Positions 26,520 to 35,806 are shown, counted from the stretch's first letter. The stretch is 55,554 nt of DNA from SIG205 sp045545595 (GCA_045545595.1 JAZQBG010000027.1:1-55554); one strand, 5' to 3'. The notes: generated by a model from the letters alone, not told the origin. Numbers and translations: made by a program.

Positions 26520-26546
26520 TACAAAACGTTACAAATGATATATAAT
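26518..26546 (+). promoter_or_regulatory. Promoter of the second AAA_14 ATPase gene
   Basis: TTTACA (26518-26523), a 17-base spacer, and TATAAT (26541-26546), with the gene start at 26566. Confidence 0.8.
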
Positions 26547-26565
26547 ATAACCAGAGGTGATTTTA

Positions 26566-27771
26566 ATGCTTATAAGAGAGAGCTATTTATCAAAAGTTAG
26601 AGGGTTTTATGATTCGGATTTAATTAAGATTTTAGTTGGAATAAGAAGATGTGGTAAATCTGTTATTTTAAATCAAATTATTGAAGAATTAAAACAAAAA
26701 AGAAACGTTGATGAGGCACATATAATTTTTATTAATTTTGAATTTATAGAATATGAAGATTTACTTGATTATAAGAAACTTAATAAATATATAAAAGAAA
26801 GAGTAAAAGATAACAAAATATATTATTTATTTTTGGATGAAATTCAAAATGTTGATTGTTTTGAAAAAGTAATTAATTCATTAAGGGCCTCAATAAAAAA
26901 TGTTAGTATTTTTATTACAGGTTCTAATAGTAAAATGTTATCTGATGAATTGTCATCTGTTTTGTCTGGTAGATATGTTTTATTTAATATTAATCCATTA
27001 TCATATAAAGAATATATTGATTTAACTAATAAAGATGGATATGACATGGATTCTTTCTGGGATTATGCTAAGTGGGGTGGTCTTCCTAATAGATGTGAAT
27101 TTACCAATGTTGTAGATGTTAAAAATTATTTACATAGTGTATATGATTCTATTATACTTAGAGATGTTGTAAAGAGACTTAATTTAAAAGATACTATTTT
27201 GTTTGATATGATCTTGCAATACTTAATTGAAACTGCGGGTAGAGAATTTTCAGCTGATAATATAACTAAATTTTTGGAAAAAGAATACAAGAGAATATCT
27301 AATGAAACTTTATATAATTATATAGATGCACTTTGTAAAGCATTAATACTAAAGAAAGTTTATAGATATGATATTTCTGGGAAAGCAATTTTAAAAACGC
27401 TTAATAAGTATTACGCTACAGACCTAGGAATTGCCCAAATCAAAAATAATAATCCTGAATTTAAAAATTATATTGTTTTAGAAAACATTGTTTATAATGA
27501 ATTAATCAATAGAAATTATGAGGTATACATTGGTAAAACCAAAAATAGTGAGGTAGACTTTTTAGCTAAAAAAGATGGAAAAATAAAATATATTCAAGTA
27601 ACATACGAATTAAAAGATAGTGATATCACTATTCAAAGAGAGTTTGGTGCATTTAAATATATTAATGATAATTATCCTAAATATGTCATTTCACTTGATA
27701 AAATAGATTTATCTCGTGATGGTATAATTCATTTAAATTTAATTGACTTTTTATTAAATGATGAATTTTAA
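26566..27771 (+). CDS. AAA_14/DUF4143 family ATPase, paralogue of 1885-3093
   Basis: A 401-residue P-loop ATPase with the same plan as 1885-3093: LIRESYLSKVRGFYDSDLIK, Walker A GIRRCGKS (25-32), Walker B YLFLDEIQ, sensor ITGSNSK, WGGLPNR in the middle, and a C-terminal DUF4143 nuclease-like part with SEVDFLAKK and IQVTYEL. Role in the cell unknown. AGAGGTGA lies before the ATG at 26566; a GTG three codons upstream falls in this site. It has its own promoter with an overlapping palindrome. Confidence 0.9.
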   Translation: MLIRESYLSKVRGFYDSDLIKILVGIRRCGKSVILNQIIEELKQKRNVDEAHIIFINFEFIEYEDLLDYKKLNKYIKERVKDNKIYYLFLDEIQNVDCFEKVINSLRASIKNVSIFITGSNSKMLSDELSSVLSGRYVLFNINPLSYKEYIDLTNKDGYDMDSFWDYAKWGGLPNRCEFTNVVDVKNYLHSVYDSIILRDVVKRLNLKDTILFDMILQYLIETAGREFSADNITKFLEKEYKRISNETLYNYIDALCKALILKKVYRYDISGKAILKTLNKYYATDLGIAQIKNNNPEFKNYIVLENIVYNELINRNYEVYIGKTKNSEVDFLAKKDGKIKYIQVTYELKDSDITIQREFGAFKYINDNYPKYVISLDKIDLSRDGIIHLNLIDFLLNDEF

Positions 27772-27784
27772 TATATTTATTAAT

Positions 27785-27832
27785 AAAACTGATAGATAGA
27801 CTTGACTGTCTAAATACCAGTTTTAATTTTTT
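27785..27832 (+). terminator. Two-step hairpin terminator
   Basis: AAAACTG (27785-27791) pairs with CAGTTTT (27818-27824) and encloses TAGAC/GTCTA; a T-rich run follows. Confidence 0.7.
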
Positions 27833-28093
27833 TTACATATTAGCTAGTTTTGGCGCTAATTTTTGTTGTTCTTGGCTAATTTTATCTTGTGGAGCTTGCT
27901 CTAATTGATACCATCCATTAGATAATGTATAGTTTAATAGTTGTCTATGTGCTTGCTTTGAATCCTCAAATAATTTTGTAAACTCTTCAGTTAAAGTATC
28001 ATTACTTGCTTCTGTTATAGCAGTTGAGTAATTTTTAACCATATTTTTTTCTAATTCTAATAATATCATAATGTTATCTTGATCTTGATTCAT
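27833..28093 (-). CDS. CotF-like spore coat protein
   Basis: An 86-residue helical protein with the four-helix ferritin-like plan of the CotF coat family (LELEKNMVKNYSTAITEASNDTLTEEFTKLFEDSKQAH, then LLNYTLSNGWYQLEQAP). The GWY...AP stretch is typical. These proteins sit in the spore coat of spore formers; some non-sporulating relatives keep them. AGGAAAT precedes the start. It is 13 bases after the small paralogue at 28107-28298, in one operon. Confidence 0.82.
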   Translation of the reverse strand: MNQDQDNIMILLELEKNMVKNYSTAITEASNDTLTEEFTKLFEDSKQAHRQLLNYTLSNGWYQLEQAPQDKISQEQQKLAPKLANM

Positions 28094-28106
28094 AATTATT
28101 TCCTTT

Positions 28107-28298
28107 CTATTTAATTAAACTTAGTATAAAATCACATGAATTTTTATGCATTTGTGCGATATTTTGCATTAAACTTTTTGCTTGCTCGTTACTAGACTCT
28201 TGTTCAAAATGAGTAAACGCGTTATAACAATTTAAATTCCAGTTAAACATATCACATAAATAACTTAAATCTTTAGTACTTAATCCATTTTGTTGCAT
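28107..28298 (-). CDS. Small CotF-like coat protein
   Basis: A 63-residue helical protein (LSTKDLSYLCDMFNWNLNCYNAFTHF, then LMQNIAQMHKNSCDFILSLI). The helices and the His-rich second half resemble the first half of CotF-like proteins, and the next gene encodes a full CotF-like protein. Its Shine-Dalgarno sequence lies inside a 10-bp hairpin that also looks like the mscL terminator, so its translation or transcription may be held back. Function as a coat protein is inferred from context. Confidence 0.7.
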   Translation of the reverse strand: MQQNGLSTKDLSYLCDMFNWNLNCYNAFTHFEQESSNEQAKSLMQNIAQMHKNSCDFILSLIK

Positions 28299-28301
28299 AG
28301 A

Positions 28302-28337
28302 AAAACTCTCCTTTCAATATAGTTATGGGAGAGTTTT
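28302..28337 (-). promoter_or_regulatory. Hairpin that terminates mscL and masks a ribosome binding site
   Basis: On the minus strand AAAACTCTCC pairs perfectly with GGAGAGTTTT, followed by TCT and the ATG at 28298. The 3' arm holds the GGAGAG ribosome binding site of the coat gene and the T run of a terminator. Confidence 0.65.
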
Positions 28338-28356
28338 GATTATTTTATTCAATAAA

Positions 28357-28761
28357 TTATTTTTCTTTTTTATTAGTTTTTTTCTTTTCTTTAAGTAAAT
28401 CTCTAATTTCTTCTAGTAAAACAATATCATCTGCTTTTTTAGGTGCTTCTTTTTTCTCTTCTTTTTTTGGTAATAGTCTTTCAATAAATTTAACAAATAC
28501 AAAGATACAAATTGCGATAATTAAGAAATCTACTATATTTTGTATAAACATACCATAATTTATAGTTGCATCTTGAAATTTTAATGTTAATGATGTAAAA
28601 TCTAAACCACCTAAAATAACTCCAATTATAGGCATTAAAATATCATTTACTAATGATGTTACTATTTTACCAAACGCACCACCAATAATTACTGCTACTG
28701 CTAAATCTACAACGTTCCCTTTTGCGATAAATTTTTTAAATTCAGAAACATATTTTTTCAT
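28357..28761 (-). CDS. mscL: Large-conductance mechanosensitive channel
   Basis: A 134-residue MscL. The N-terminal FKKFIAKGNVVDLAVAVIIGGAFGKIV (about 8-34) is the first helix and pore, the second membrane segment is about 68-92 (IQNIVDFLIIAICIFVFVKF), and a charged Lys/Glu tail follows (about 95-134). It opens under membrane tension to release solutes. The gene stands alone ahead of the coat genes, with a shared hairpin. Confidence 0.97.
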   Translation of the reverse strand: MKKYVSEFKKFIAKGNVVDLAVAVIIGGAFGKIVTSLVNDILMPIIGVILGGLDFTSLTLKFQDATINYGMFIQNIVDFLIIAICIFVFVKFIERLLPKKEEKKEAPKKADDIVLLEEIRDLLKEKKKTNKKEK

Positions 28762-28866
28762 TATACCACCTCACATTTAATATATAACTTTTTTGATATT
28801 TAGTAAATATCTGTTTAATAATTTATTTTTTTTTGGTAAAATATTGTCTGTAGAAAGAGTGATATT

Positions 28867-29862
28867 GTGAAAATAATTGATAAAATCAAAAATGAAGCTA
28901 AAAAGTTAAATAAAACAATTATACTACCTGAGTCAGATGATATAAGAACATTAAAAGCTAGCGAAATAGTTATAAGAGAAGGATTTGCAAAAGTTATACT
29001 TATTGGTAATGTTGATAATATCAATAAGTTAGCACTTGATAACAATGTTAATCTTAATGGTGTAGAGATAATTGATCCTGCTACTTTTACTGATACTGAA
29101 AAATTAGTAGAAGCATTCTATGAACTTAGAAAAAATAAAGGAATGGATTTAGAAACAGCTAATAAAACTGTTAAAGAGAATTATTTATATTTTGGAAATA
29201 TGTTAGTCAAAATGGGATATGCTGATGGATTAGTTGCCGGAGCAGTTAATAGTAGCGCAAACGTTTTAAGAGCAGCATTACAAATTTTAAAAACAGCTCC
29301 TAACAGCAAAATTGTATCATCTTTTTTCTTAATGGAAGTTCCAGATTGTGAATATGGTGATAACGGAATATTTATATATTCGGACTGTGGAATGGTACAA
29401 AATCCAAGTAGTGAAGAATTAGCACATATAGCAAAGAGTTCAGCCTTATCATTTGAAAAATTAGTTGGTAATGAACCAATTATAGCAATGTTATCTCACT
29501 CAACTTTTGGTTCTTCAAAACATCCAGATGTTGATAAAGTAACTGAAGCTGTTGAAATAGCTAAGAATACTTATCCAGAATTAATACTTGATGGTGAATT
29601 ACAATTTGATGCAGCAGTTGTACCAAGTGTTGCTTCTAAAAAAGCCCCTAATAGTAAAGTGGCTGGTAAAGCTAATGTATTAGTATTTCCAGATTTAGAT
29701 TCAGGGAATATCGCTTATAAAATAACTGAAAGATTAGCCAAAGCTAATGCATATGGACCAATAACTCAAGGTATAGCAAAACCAGTTAATGACTTATCGA
29801 GAGGATGTAACGAGGAAGATATAGCTGGTGTTGTAGCAATTACTTGTGTTCAATGTGATTAA
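28867..29862 (+). CDS. pta: Phosphate acetyltransferase
   Basis: A 331-residue Pta that interconverts acetyl-CoA and acetyl phosphate. TIILPESDDIRTLKA at the N-terminus, ADGLVAGAVNSSANVLRAALQI in the middle and GPITQGIAKPVNDLSRGC at the end are standard. GTG at 28867 is the start, with GAAAGAG upstream. Length matches the short, single-domain class. No ackA is in this window. It ends in a hairpin terminator. Confidence 0.97.
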   Translation: MKIIDKIKNEAKKLNKTIILPESDDIRTLKASEIVIREGFAKVILIGNVDNINKLALDNNVNLNGVEIIDPATFTDTEKLVEAFYELRKNKGMDLETANKTVKENYLYFGNMLVKMGYADGLVAGAVNSSANVLRAALQILKTAPNSKIVSSFFLMEVPDCEYGDNGIFIYSDCGMVQNPSSEELAHIAKSSALSFEKLVGNEPIIAMLSHSTFGSSKHPDVDKVTEAVEIAKNTYPELILDGELQFDAAVVPSVASKKAPNSKVAGKANVLVFPDLDSGNIAYKITERLAKANAYGPITQGIAKPVNDLSRGCNEEDIAGVVAITCVQCD

Positions 29863-29864
29863 AG

Positions 29865-29897
29865 AAAAGATATTAACAGTTTTTGTTAATATCTTTT
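29865..29897 (+). terminator. Terminator of pta
   Basis: AAAAGATATTAAC (29865-29877) pairs exactly with GTTAATATCTTTT (29885-29897). Between here and the next gene (29898-30093) nothing else is seen. Confidence 0.85.
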
Positions 29898-30093
29898 AAC
29901 TTATATCATCAATTGTCCAAATTCCTAATTTTCCATTTATGTTTTTACTACTTATGGTTTACTGCAAAAAAGCTTTTCCGTAAATTTATTGTATCAAAAA
30001 TACATTTTATTTAACTAGAGTATACTTTTAATCAACAAAAACCAACTTTTTATCACGTAAATTAGTATACAAATTTCTACAATTGTTTAAATA

Positions 30094-30336
30094 CTATTCT
30101 TCATCTAAATCTTCTTTAAATAACATGTATATTTTAATACCCAATACTTCAGCAGCTGTTTGAATACTAGTCATAGAAAAATGTTTTCCTGATTTACTAG
30201 ACTCTACCTGTCTAATAAAGTCATGTGATAAACCCATCCTTTCTGCAAACTCTGCCTGAGTCATATTATTTAACTTTCTATAATACTTAATATTTTTTCT
30301 AACTACATCGTATACATTTTCTTTTACTTCTATCAC
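30094..30336 (-). CDS. XRE-family transcriptional regulator
   Basis: An 80-residue protein made of one lambda-repressor-like domain: NIKYYRKLNNMTQAEFAERMGLSHDFIRQVES is the helix-turn-helix. It is divergent from the unknown gene at 30433, with 96 bases between them that should hold both promoters (TATAAT near 30409 for the plus strand). A local regulator of the pair is the simple reading. The target is unknown. Confidence 0.9.
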   Translation of the reverse strand: MIEVKENVYDVVRKNIKYYRKLNNMTQAEFAERMGLSHDFIRQVESSKSGKHFSMTSIQTAAEVLGIKIYMLFKEDLDEE

Positions 30337-30432
30337 AACTAATCACCATAATTATTTTCTCATAAAGTTAAACAAAAATATGTGAACTAGAAGCGCATAT
30401 ATGATATAATAGTGAACAAAGGTGGGATTTGA

Positions 30433-31044
30433 ATGAAAACCAAAATAACTGAAAGCTTATTTATAGATGATTATATATATGCACCAATAATATACAAACT
30501 ATTAAAATCTGGTAAATTAGATTATTACATTAGCAAATTGGAAAATGAAGATTATTATACAAATTTTGATAGTGAAAAAATGGAATATTACAAACATTTT
30601 ATTATGATGATTGATAATTTTATAGATTATTTGTATTGTAGCTTAAATTTAAGTAACATACAACTATTAAATATATTAGATAGTATTTTTAATAAGTTAG
30701 AAAATTCTATCTTTCTAACTAAAACTTACCTCAAAGAAAATTATAAAATTAATAAACGTACTATTGAATATAAAAAAATAATACTTACAAATTTTAGAAA
30801 AAATTTGGAGTTTGTTTTTTCAAATATGGAAAATATATATGAGATAGATATTAATGATGATAGAATTCTATTCAATTTTTTAATTGATTGTTGTGAAGTA
30901 AGAAAAAATCACCAATATATATTATTTGATGATTTTAATGAATACTTAGATAATCCTAAGAAAACTGAATTCTATTTGTTAATGTGGAAGCTTCTTTTTC
31001 AAAAACTTGATATCTATTACGAGAACAATGAATTAGTTGCATAA
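30433..31044 (+). CDS. Helical protein of unknown function
   Basis: A 203-residue protein, rich in Asn, Lys, Ile and Tyr, mostly helical. No family is recognised. Visible segments are DDYIYAPIIYKLLKSGKLDYYISKLENEDYY, a hydrophobic helix around residues 55-80 and a C-terminal FYLLMWKLLFQKLDIYY. There is no signal peptide. AGGTGGG lies before the start. It is divergent from an XRE gene and overlaps the convergent kinase gene by 12 bases. Confidence 0.7.
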   Translation: MKTKITESLFIDDYIYAPIIYKLLKSGKLDYYISKLENEDYYTNFDSEKMEYYKHFIMMIDNFIDYLYCSLNLSNIQLLNILDSIFNKLENSIFLTKTYLKENYKINKRTIEYKKIILTNFRKNLEFVFSNMENIYEIDINDDRILFNFLIDCCEVRKNHQYILFDDFNEYLDNPKKTEFYLLMWKLLFQKLDIYYENNELVA

Positions 31045-31953
31045 ATCATCTACAACTTCATCTGGCAGTAAAATTCTTATTTGTTTTCCAGTTTTGATTT
31101 CTACTTCTTTTGGCAATACTTGTTTATCACCGTCTAAAGACCAGTTATCAACAGGAACCTTATCAAATTTTATTTTAATTTTAGATACATTTTTGTGTAC
31201 TACAATTGATGGAATACTATCAATTGTTTTTTTATCTATCGCAATACTTTTTAATGCCTTTAACATTTCTATTTTAGACATATTGGGAATAAACATTACT
31301 TCAAACTTGCCATCATTAAGTTTAAAATCATTATAAAATTCAAAACCTGCAAATCCTTTAGAGTTAGATATTGCGCCTAAAATACAATCTGTTCTATATT
31401 TTTTACCATCTATTTCATATTTTAAGTTATATACTTCTGGTTTTCTTAAAGTTTGTGGTCCACCATACAAAACGTATGCAGATTTACCTAGGGCTTTCTT
31501 TAAATTTTCAGGAGTATCATTCGCAATACATGTTAAGTAACCAAAGGCTGAAACATACGCAAATGGAATATCATTGATTACCAGAACATCTAACGTTGTT
31601 TCTTTGCCTAATAATATTTTCTTTAGCGAATCAATTGGATTTCCTACTAAGTTGAAGGTTTTTCCTAAATCATTAGTTGTTCCCATAGGAATATGACTTA
31701 TCGTTGCCTTTTGTTCTTCATCGTTAATCCCACGAATAATTTCATCAAAAGTTCCATCTCCACCGACTGATATTATTAAATCTGAATCTTTATTTGCTTC
31801 TTTAACGTATTTTGTCCCCAATCCTGGTCCATCACTTTTGTATGTTTTAACTTCATAATTTTCTTCTAATATTTTACACATTTCATTGATTACTTTTGTA
31901 CCTTTAACCCCTGATGAGTTAGGATTGTAAATAATGCTACATACTTTTTTCAA
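31033..31953 (-). CDS. Diacylglycerol kinase-like lipid kinase (DagK/YegS family)
   Basis: A 306-residue lipid kinase. The nucleotide-binding motif GGDGTFDEIIRGI (about 63-75) and IIYNPNSSGVKG at the N-terminus mark the family; IPMGTTNDLGKTFNL is the second conserved block. It would phosphorylate diacylglycerol or a related lipid at the membrane face. The start is TTG at 31953, six bases after AGAGGTG; a longer frame begins 11 codons upstream without a site. It converges on the gene at 30433-31044. Confidence 0.9.
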   Translation of the reverse strand: MKKVCSIIYNPNSSGVKGTKVINEMCKILEENYEVKTYKSDGPGLGTKYVKEANKDSDLIISVGGDGTFDEIIRGINDEEQKATISHIPMGTTNDLGKTFNLVGNPIDSLKKILLGKETTLDVLVINDIPFAYVSAFGYLTCIANDTPENLKKALGKSAYVLYGGPQTLRKPEVYNLKYEIDGKKYRTDCILGAISNSKGFAGFEFYNDFKLNDGKFEVMFIPNMSKIEMLKALKSIAIDKKTIDSIPSIVVHKNVSKIKIKFDKVPVDNWSLDGDKQVLPKEVEIKTGKQIRILLPDEVVDDLCN

Positions 31954-32045
31954 TAGGAACACCTCTTTACAAGAATATTCTATCAAAACTGGTGAAAACA
32001 GTCAAATTATTTATAGAAAGAACTATAAAGCTCTTTCTACTACTT

Positions 32046-33141
32046 TTATCTTGTGATAGGTTTTTGAGTATCTTTTTCAGTAATTTTTACAGCATAAACA
32101 GAATTAGTTACTATTTCCATTATCTCTTTTTCAGTTAAAACATTATACCCTGTTTTATTGGCTGTTACTGATTGTTCAAGCATTTGAAGAAATTCTTGAA
32201 GATTATCTAATAATGCATCATTGCCTATTTTATTATCTTTGATTTCGGTGTTTATTTTTTTCAAATAACATTTCAATAAGAATAAATTTACACTTTTTAT
32301 TTTTGAATTTATAATATTCTTATCCAATGGTAATTCATACTTTGTTTTCAAATGCTTATTTAAAAAATCTACTTCAGTTAAAAATTTTATTATATTCGCT
32401 TCTTCATCATATTGTTTTAACTTTTGAACTAAATTATATAAATCAGCATTAAAATATAAAGATTCCATTTTTTCTCTGCCAACTATAAATTCTAATTTTT
32501 TTGCTATAGACGTTTCAAGGTTATATGCATTGAGTATTTTTTTGCTTTTACCAAAATATCGTTCAGTTAATAATTGTGTGTAACCTTCATTTATTCCGTC
32601 TCCTATGTCTTCACCATTTTTACATTGAGAAAAACCTATGAAATATGTCTCATTGCTTACATCATTTACAACTACTGCTCATGTGTAGTAATTCATGGTC
32701 AATTGTCAAGCTATAATTATTTTCTTGAAGTACAATCTTGTTACTTTTTGAATTGTAATATCCTTGAGTTCCTTTACCAAGAAATAAATTTCTGTATTTA
32801 AAATTCTGTGTGTTAACAGTAAGCGAATTAAGGTTATTATAAAACAAAGCTAAATTATCATTTGGTATTTTTTCAATTATTACAGAGGCAAAATTAATAA
32901 TCGAATCATTAAATTTTTGTTTTAATAATCTTTCTTTATCAATTTCTGAATGCTTTCTAATAACATCAGGTGGTAACATTACAGTAGTGTTGTTTTTAAA
33001 TTTTGAATCTTTATGTAATCTATATGATTTAATGGAAGTATCTGATATATAGTAAAGTATAATTGGATTAATTATCTTTACTAGTAGTGCGTAATCCAAT
33101 TGCTGTAATTGAATAGAAAGATTATGAATAAAAAAATCCAT
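32046..33141 (-). pseudogene. Metallopeptidase-like gene broken by a one-base frameshift
   Basis: The first part (33141 to about 32665) encodes about 155 residues up to DHELLHMSS, which carries the HExxH zinc motif of a metallopeptidase; then the frame stops at TGA. The plus-one frame continues without a break through VNDVSNETYFIGFSQCKNGE, NEGYTQLLTERYFGKSKK and GREKMESLYFNADLYN to 32046. Removing one base near 32664-32668 joins them into a frame of about 364 codons. The conserved Glu-rich INEGYTQLL block after the break shows the second part belongs to the same protein. A sequencing error is an alternative to a true mutation. Confidence 0.8.
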
Positions 33142-33344
33142 ATTAGTACCACCTTACTTTCATTAGTATGATATCAATAAAATGATAATTAGTCAATATT
33201 ACACAAATCCTATGTATTTGTTTTTTGGGGAAATTTTTGACGCAATAAATCACCTTTTAAACAATACGATTATATCCTATTGGGTATACACATATAACAA
33301 AAATCTTATATACACATATATTAGTATAGGGAAACTTTGTTATA

Positions 33345-33358
33345 TTAAGTTAACTTAA
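33345..33358. promoter_or_regulatory. DtxR/IdeR-like operator before feoA
   Basis: TTAAGTTAACTTAA is a perfect 14-bp palindrome just after a TATATT -10 box (33341-33346) and just before the ribosome binding site of feoA. Its TTAAGTTAA half resembles metal-dependent DtxR-type sites. A twofold TATACACATATA repeat (33284-33295 and 33308-33319) lies upstream. No Fur box is seen here. Confidence 0.5.
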
Positions 33359-33370
33359 GGGGGGATAAAT

Positions 33371-33613
33371 TTGGAAAAAGATGTAATATCATTAAATAAA
33401 TTACCTATTGGGAAAATAGGATATGTTGACTCTTTACTATCAAATGGTAATGAAAGAAGGAGAATGTTAGATTTAGGAGTTGTTCCTAACACCAAAATTG
33501 AAGCATTATATAAAAGTCCCACTGGAGATCCAATTGCATACCTTATAAGAGGGGCAGTTATTGCTTTAAGAAATGAAGATGCACAAAAAATTTACATTAG
33601 TGCGATTAAATAA
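33371..33613 (+). CDS. feoA: Ferrous iron transport protein FeoA
   Basis: An 80-residue SH3-like protein. GKIGYVDSLLSNGNERRRMLDLGVVPNTKIE and GDPIAYLIRGAVIALRNEDA are the two conserved FeoA blocks. It binds FeoB at the inner membrane and is needed for iron uptake. The start is TTG, six bases after a GGGGGG site. feoB starts 17 bases after the stop. Confidence 0.95.
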   Translation: MEKDVISLNKLPIGKIGYVDSLLSNGNERRRMLDLGVVPNTKIEALYKSPTGDPIAYLIRGAVIALRNEDAQKIYISAIK

Positions 33614-33630
33614 TTTTAGGGGGAAATTTA

Positions 33631-35781
33631 ATGGGACTTACTAATAAATCAACTGGTTCAAAAGTGATTAGTGATGAATTAGAAATTCTAAAATTTAATA
33701 AAGATGACAAAATTATTGCTTTAGCAGGTAATCCTAATGTTGGTAAAAGCACAGTTTTTAATGAATTAACTGGTATGAACCAACATACAGGTAACTGGCC
33801 TGGTAAAACTGTTGCGAACGCTAAAGGTGAATATATTTTTAACGATAAAACATTCACACTTGTGGATATACCTGGCACATACTCTTTGATGGCCAATTCA
33901 CTTGAAGAAGAAGTCGCAAGGGATTTTATTTGCTTTGGTAATCCAGATACTACTATAGTGGTTACAGACGCTACTTGTCTAGAGAGAAATTTAAATTTAG
34001 TATTACAGGTTTTAGAAGTAAAAAGTAATGTTGTTGTATGTGTAAATTTACTTGATGAAGCTAAAAAGAAAAAAATTAAAATTGATTTAGATAAGTTATC
34101 TAGTGAGTTAGGTGTTCCTGTTATTGGAACTAGTGCTAGAAATGGTATTGGACTAAAAGAATTACAACAAGCCGTATATGATGTTTCTTTCAACAATTCT
34201 CTTAATAACTCTTTTAAAGTAAAATATTGTGAAGAAATAGAAAGTTCTATCAACAGAATTGTTGAAAAATTAAAAGATAAACTTGATAATAAAATAAGTT
34301 CTAGATTTGTTAGCATTAAACTTCTAGATCTAGATGATACTATGCACAAGTCATTAACTGAATATTTAGGTTTTGACATATTAGATGACGATTTGAAAAA
34401 AGAAATCGAATTAATAAAAAAAGACTTAGAAAAGTCTGGAATTAAATCTTATTTGTTAAGAGATAAAATCGTTTCCGAAATAGTTAGAAATAGCGAAGAC
34501 ATATATAATAAATGTGTTAGTGTTGAAAATAAAAAATATAATAACAGGGATAGGAAAATAGATAAGATTTTAACTTCAAAACTAACTGGTATTCCTATAA
34601 TGATAATTTTATTCGCATTCATTTTTTGGTTAACTATTATAGGAGCGAATTATCCATCTGAATTATTATCAAATATGTTTGGTTACATTGAAAATAAACT
34701 TTTAACATTCTTTGATTTTATAAATGCGCCTAATTGGTTATCCGGTGTTCTAGTTTTAGGAATATACAAAACTGTTACTTGGGTTGTAGCAGTTATGTTA
34801 CCACCTATGGCAATATTCTTTCCATTATTTACGTTACTAGAAGACTCAGGTTTTTTACCGAGAATTGCATTTAATTTAGATAATTTTTTTAAGAAGGCTA
34901 ATGCACACGGAAAACAAGCATTAACTATGATTATGGGAATTGGTTGTAATGCATGTGGGGTTGTAGGTTGTAGAATAATTGATTCTCCTAGGGAAAGGTT
35001 AATCGCAATTCTTACTAATAACTTTGTTCCTTGTAATGGTAGATATCCCACTTTAATTTCTATTATCACTATGTTTTTCTCTTCAGCAATAATTGGTGGA
35101 TTAACAGGGTCAATTCTGTCTACAATATTACTTACTGCAATAATATTACTTGGGGTAATAATGACTTTACTAGTATCTAAAATACTATCTAAAACAATAC
35201 TTAAAGGTATGCCTTCATCTTTCGCACTTGAATTACCACCATACAGAAGACCACAAATTGGTAAAGTATTAGTTAGATCTATATTCGATAGAACACTATT
35301 TGTACTGGGAAGAGCTATTTCTGTTGCAGCACCTTCTGGCCTTATAATATGGTTAATGGCTAATATAAATATAGCTGGTAATAGCATATTATCATATTGT
35401 ACTAATTTCTTAAATCCATTTGGAAAATTTATTGGACTTGATGGAGTTATAATTATGGCATTTATTTTAGGATTTCCTGCCAATGAAATTGTTGTACCTA
35501 TAATTATTATGAGTTATATGTCAACAGGTAATATTATGGAATTAAGTAGTTTATCTGCATTAAAAGATCTATTATTGAGCAATGGATGGACTATTACTAC
35601 AGCTATTTGTATGATGCTATTCTGTTTATTTCACTTTCCATGTGGAACGACATGTCTTACTATAAAAAAAGAAACAGGCAGTTTAAAATGGACATTAATA
35701 GCATTCTTATTACCTACTGTTATTGGAATTGTTTTGTGTTTAATTGTGTCTCTAATATCTAAATTACTTATATTAATATAA
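33631..35781 (+). CDS. feoB: Ferrous iron transporter FeoB
   Basis: A 716-residue GTPase-permease for Fe2+. The G domain follows a 25-residue lead: G1 GNPNVGKST (33-41), G3 DIPGTYSL and G4 VNLLDEAK. The membrane part (about 310-716) has two Gate regions with the Cys motif GCNACGVVGCRIIDSP and FPANEIVVPI. Length and order match FeoB. AGGGGG precedes the ATG. It forms an operon with feoA; no feoC is seen. Confidence 0.98.
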   Translation: MGLTNKSTGSKVISDELEILKFNKDDKIIALAGNPNVGKSTVFNELTGMNQHTGNWPGKTVANAKGEYIFNDKTFTLVDIPGTYSLMANSLEEEVARDFICFGNPDTTIVVTDATCLERNLNLVLQVLEVKSNVVVCVNLLDEAKKKKIKIDLDKLSSELGVPVIGTSARNGIGLKELQQAVYDVSFNNSLNNSFKVKYCEEIESSINRIVEKLKDKLDNKISSRFVSIKLLDLDDTMHKSLTEYLGFDILDDDLKKEIELIKKDLEKSGIKSYLLRDKIVSEIVRNSEDIYNKCVSVENKKYNNRDRKIDKILTSKLTGIPIMIILFAFIFWLTIIGANYPSELLSNMFGYIENKLLTFFDFINAPNWLSGVLVLGIYKTVTWVVAVMLPPMAIFFPLFTLLEDSGFLPRIAFNLDNFFKKANAHGKQALTMIMGIGCNACGVVGCRIIDSPRERLIAILTNNFVPCNGRYPTLISIITMFFSSAIIGGLTGSILSTILLTAIILLGVIMTLLVSKILSKTILKGMPSSFALELPPYRRPQIGKVLVRSIFDRTLFVLGRAISVAAPSGLIIWLMANINIAGNSILSYCTNFLNPFGKFIGLDGVIIMAFILGFPANEIVVPIIIMSYMSTGNIMELSSLSALKDLLLSNGWTITTAICMMLFCLFHFPCGTTCLTIKKETGSLKWTLIAFLLPTVIGIVLCLIVSLISKLLILI

Positions 35782-35806
35782 AAAATAGGATCTTATTCCT
35801 ATTTTT
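35781..35806. terminator. Bidirectional terminator
   Basis: AAAAATAGGA pairs with TCCTATTTTT between the convergent feoB and pyrophosphatase genes. Confidence 0.85.

Noticed and set aside
34683..35483. A 266-codon frame on the minus strand
   Set aside because: It lies wholly inside feoB, has no ribosome binding site or recognisable domain, and mirrors the feoB codons. The same holds for long frames opposite tex, uvrA and the pyrophosphatase gene.
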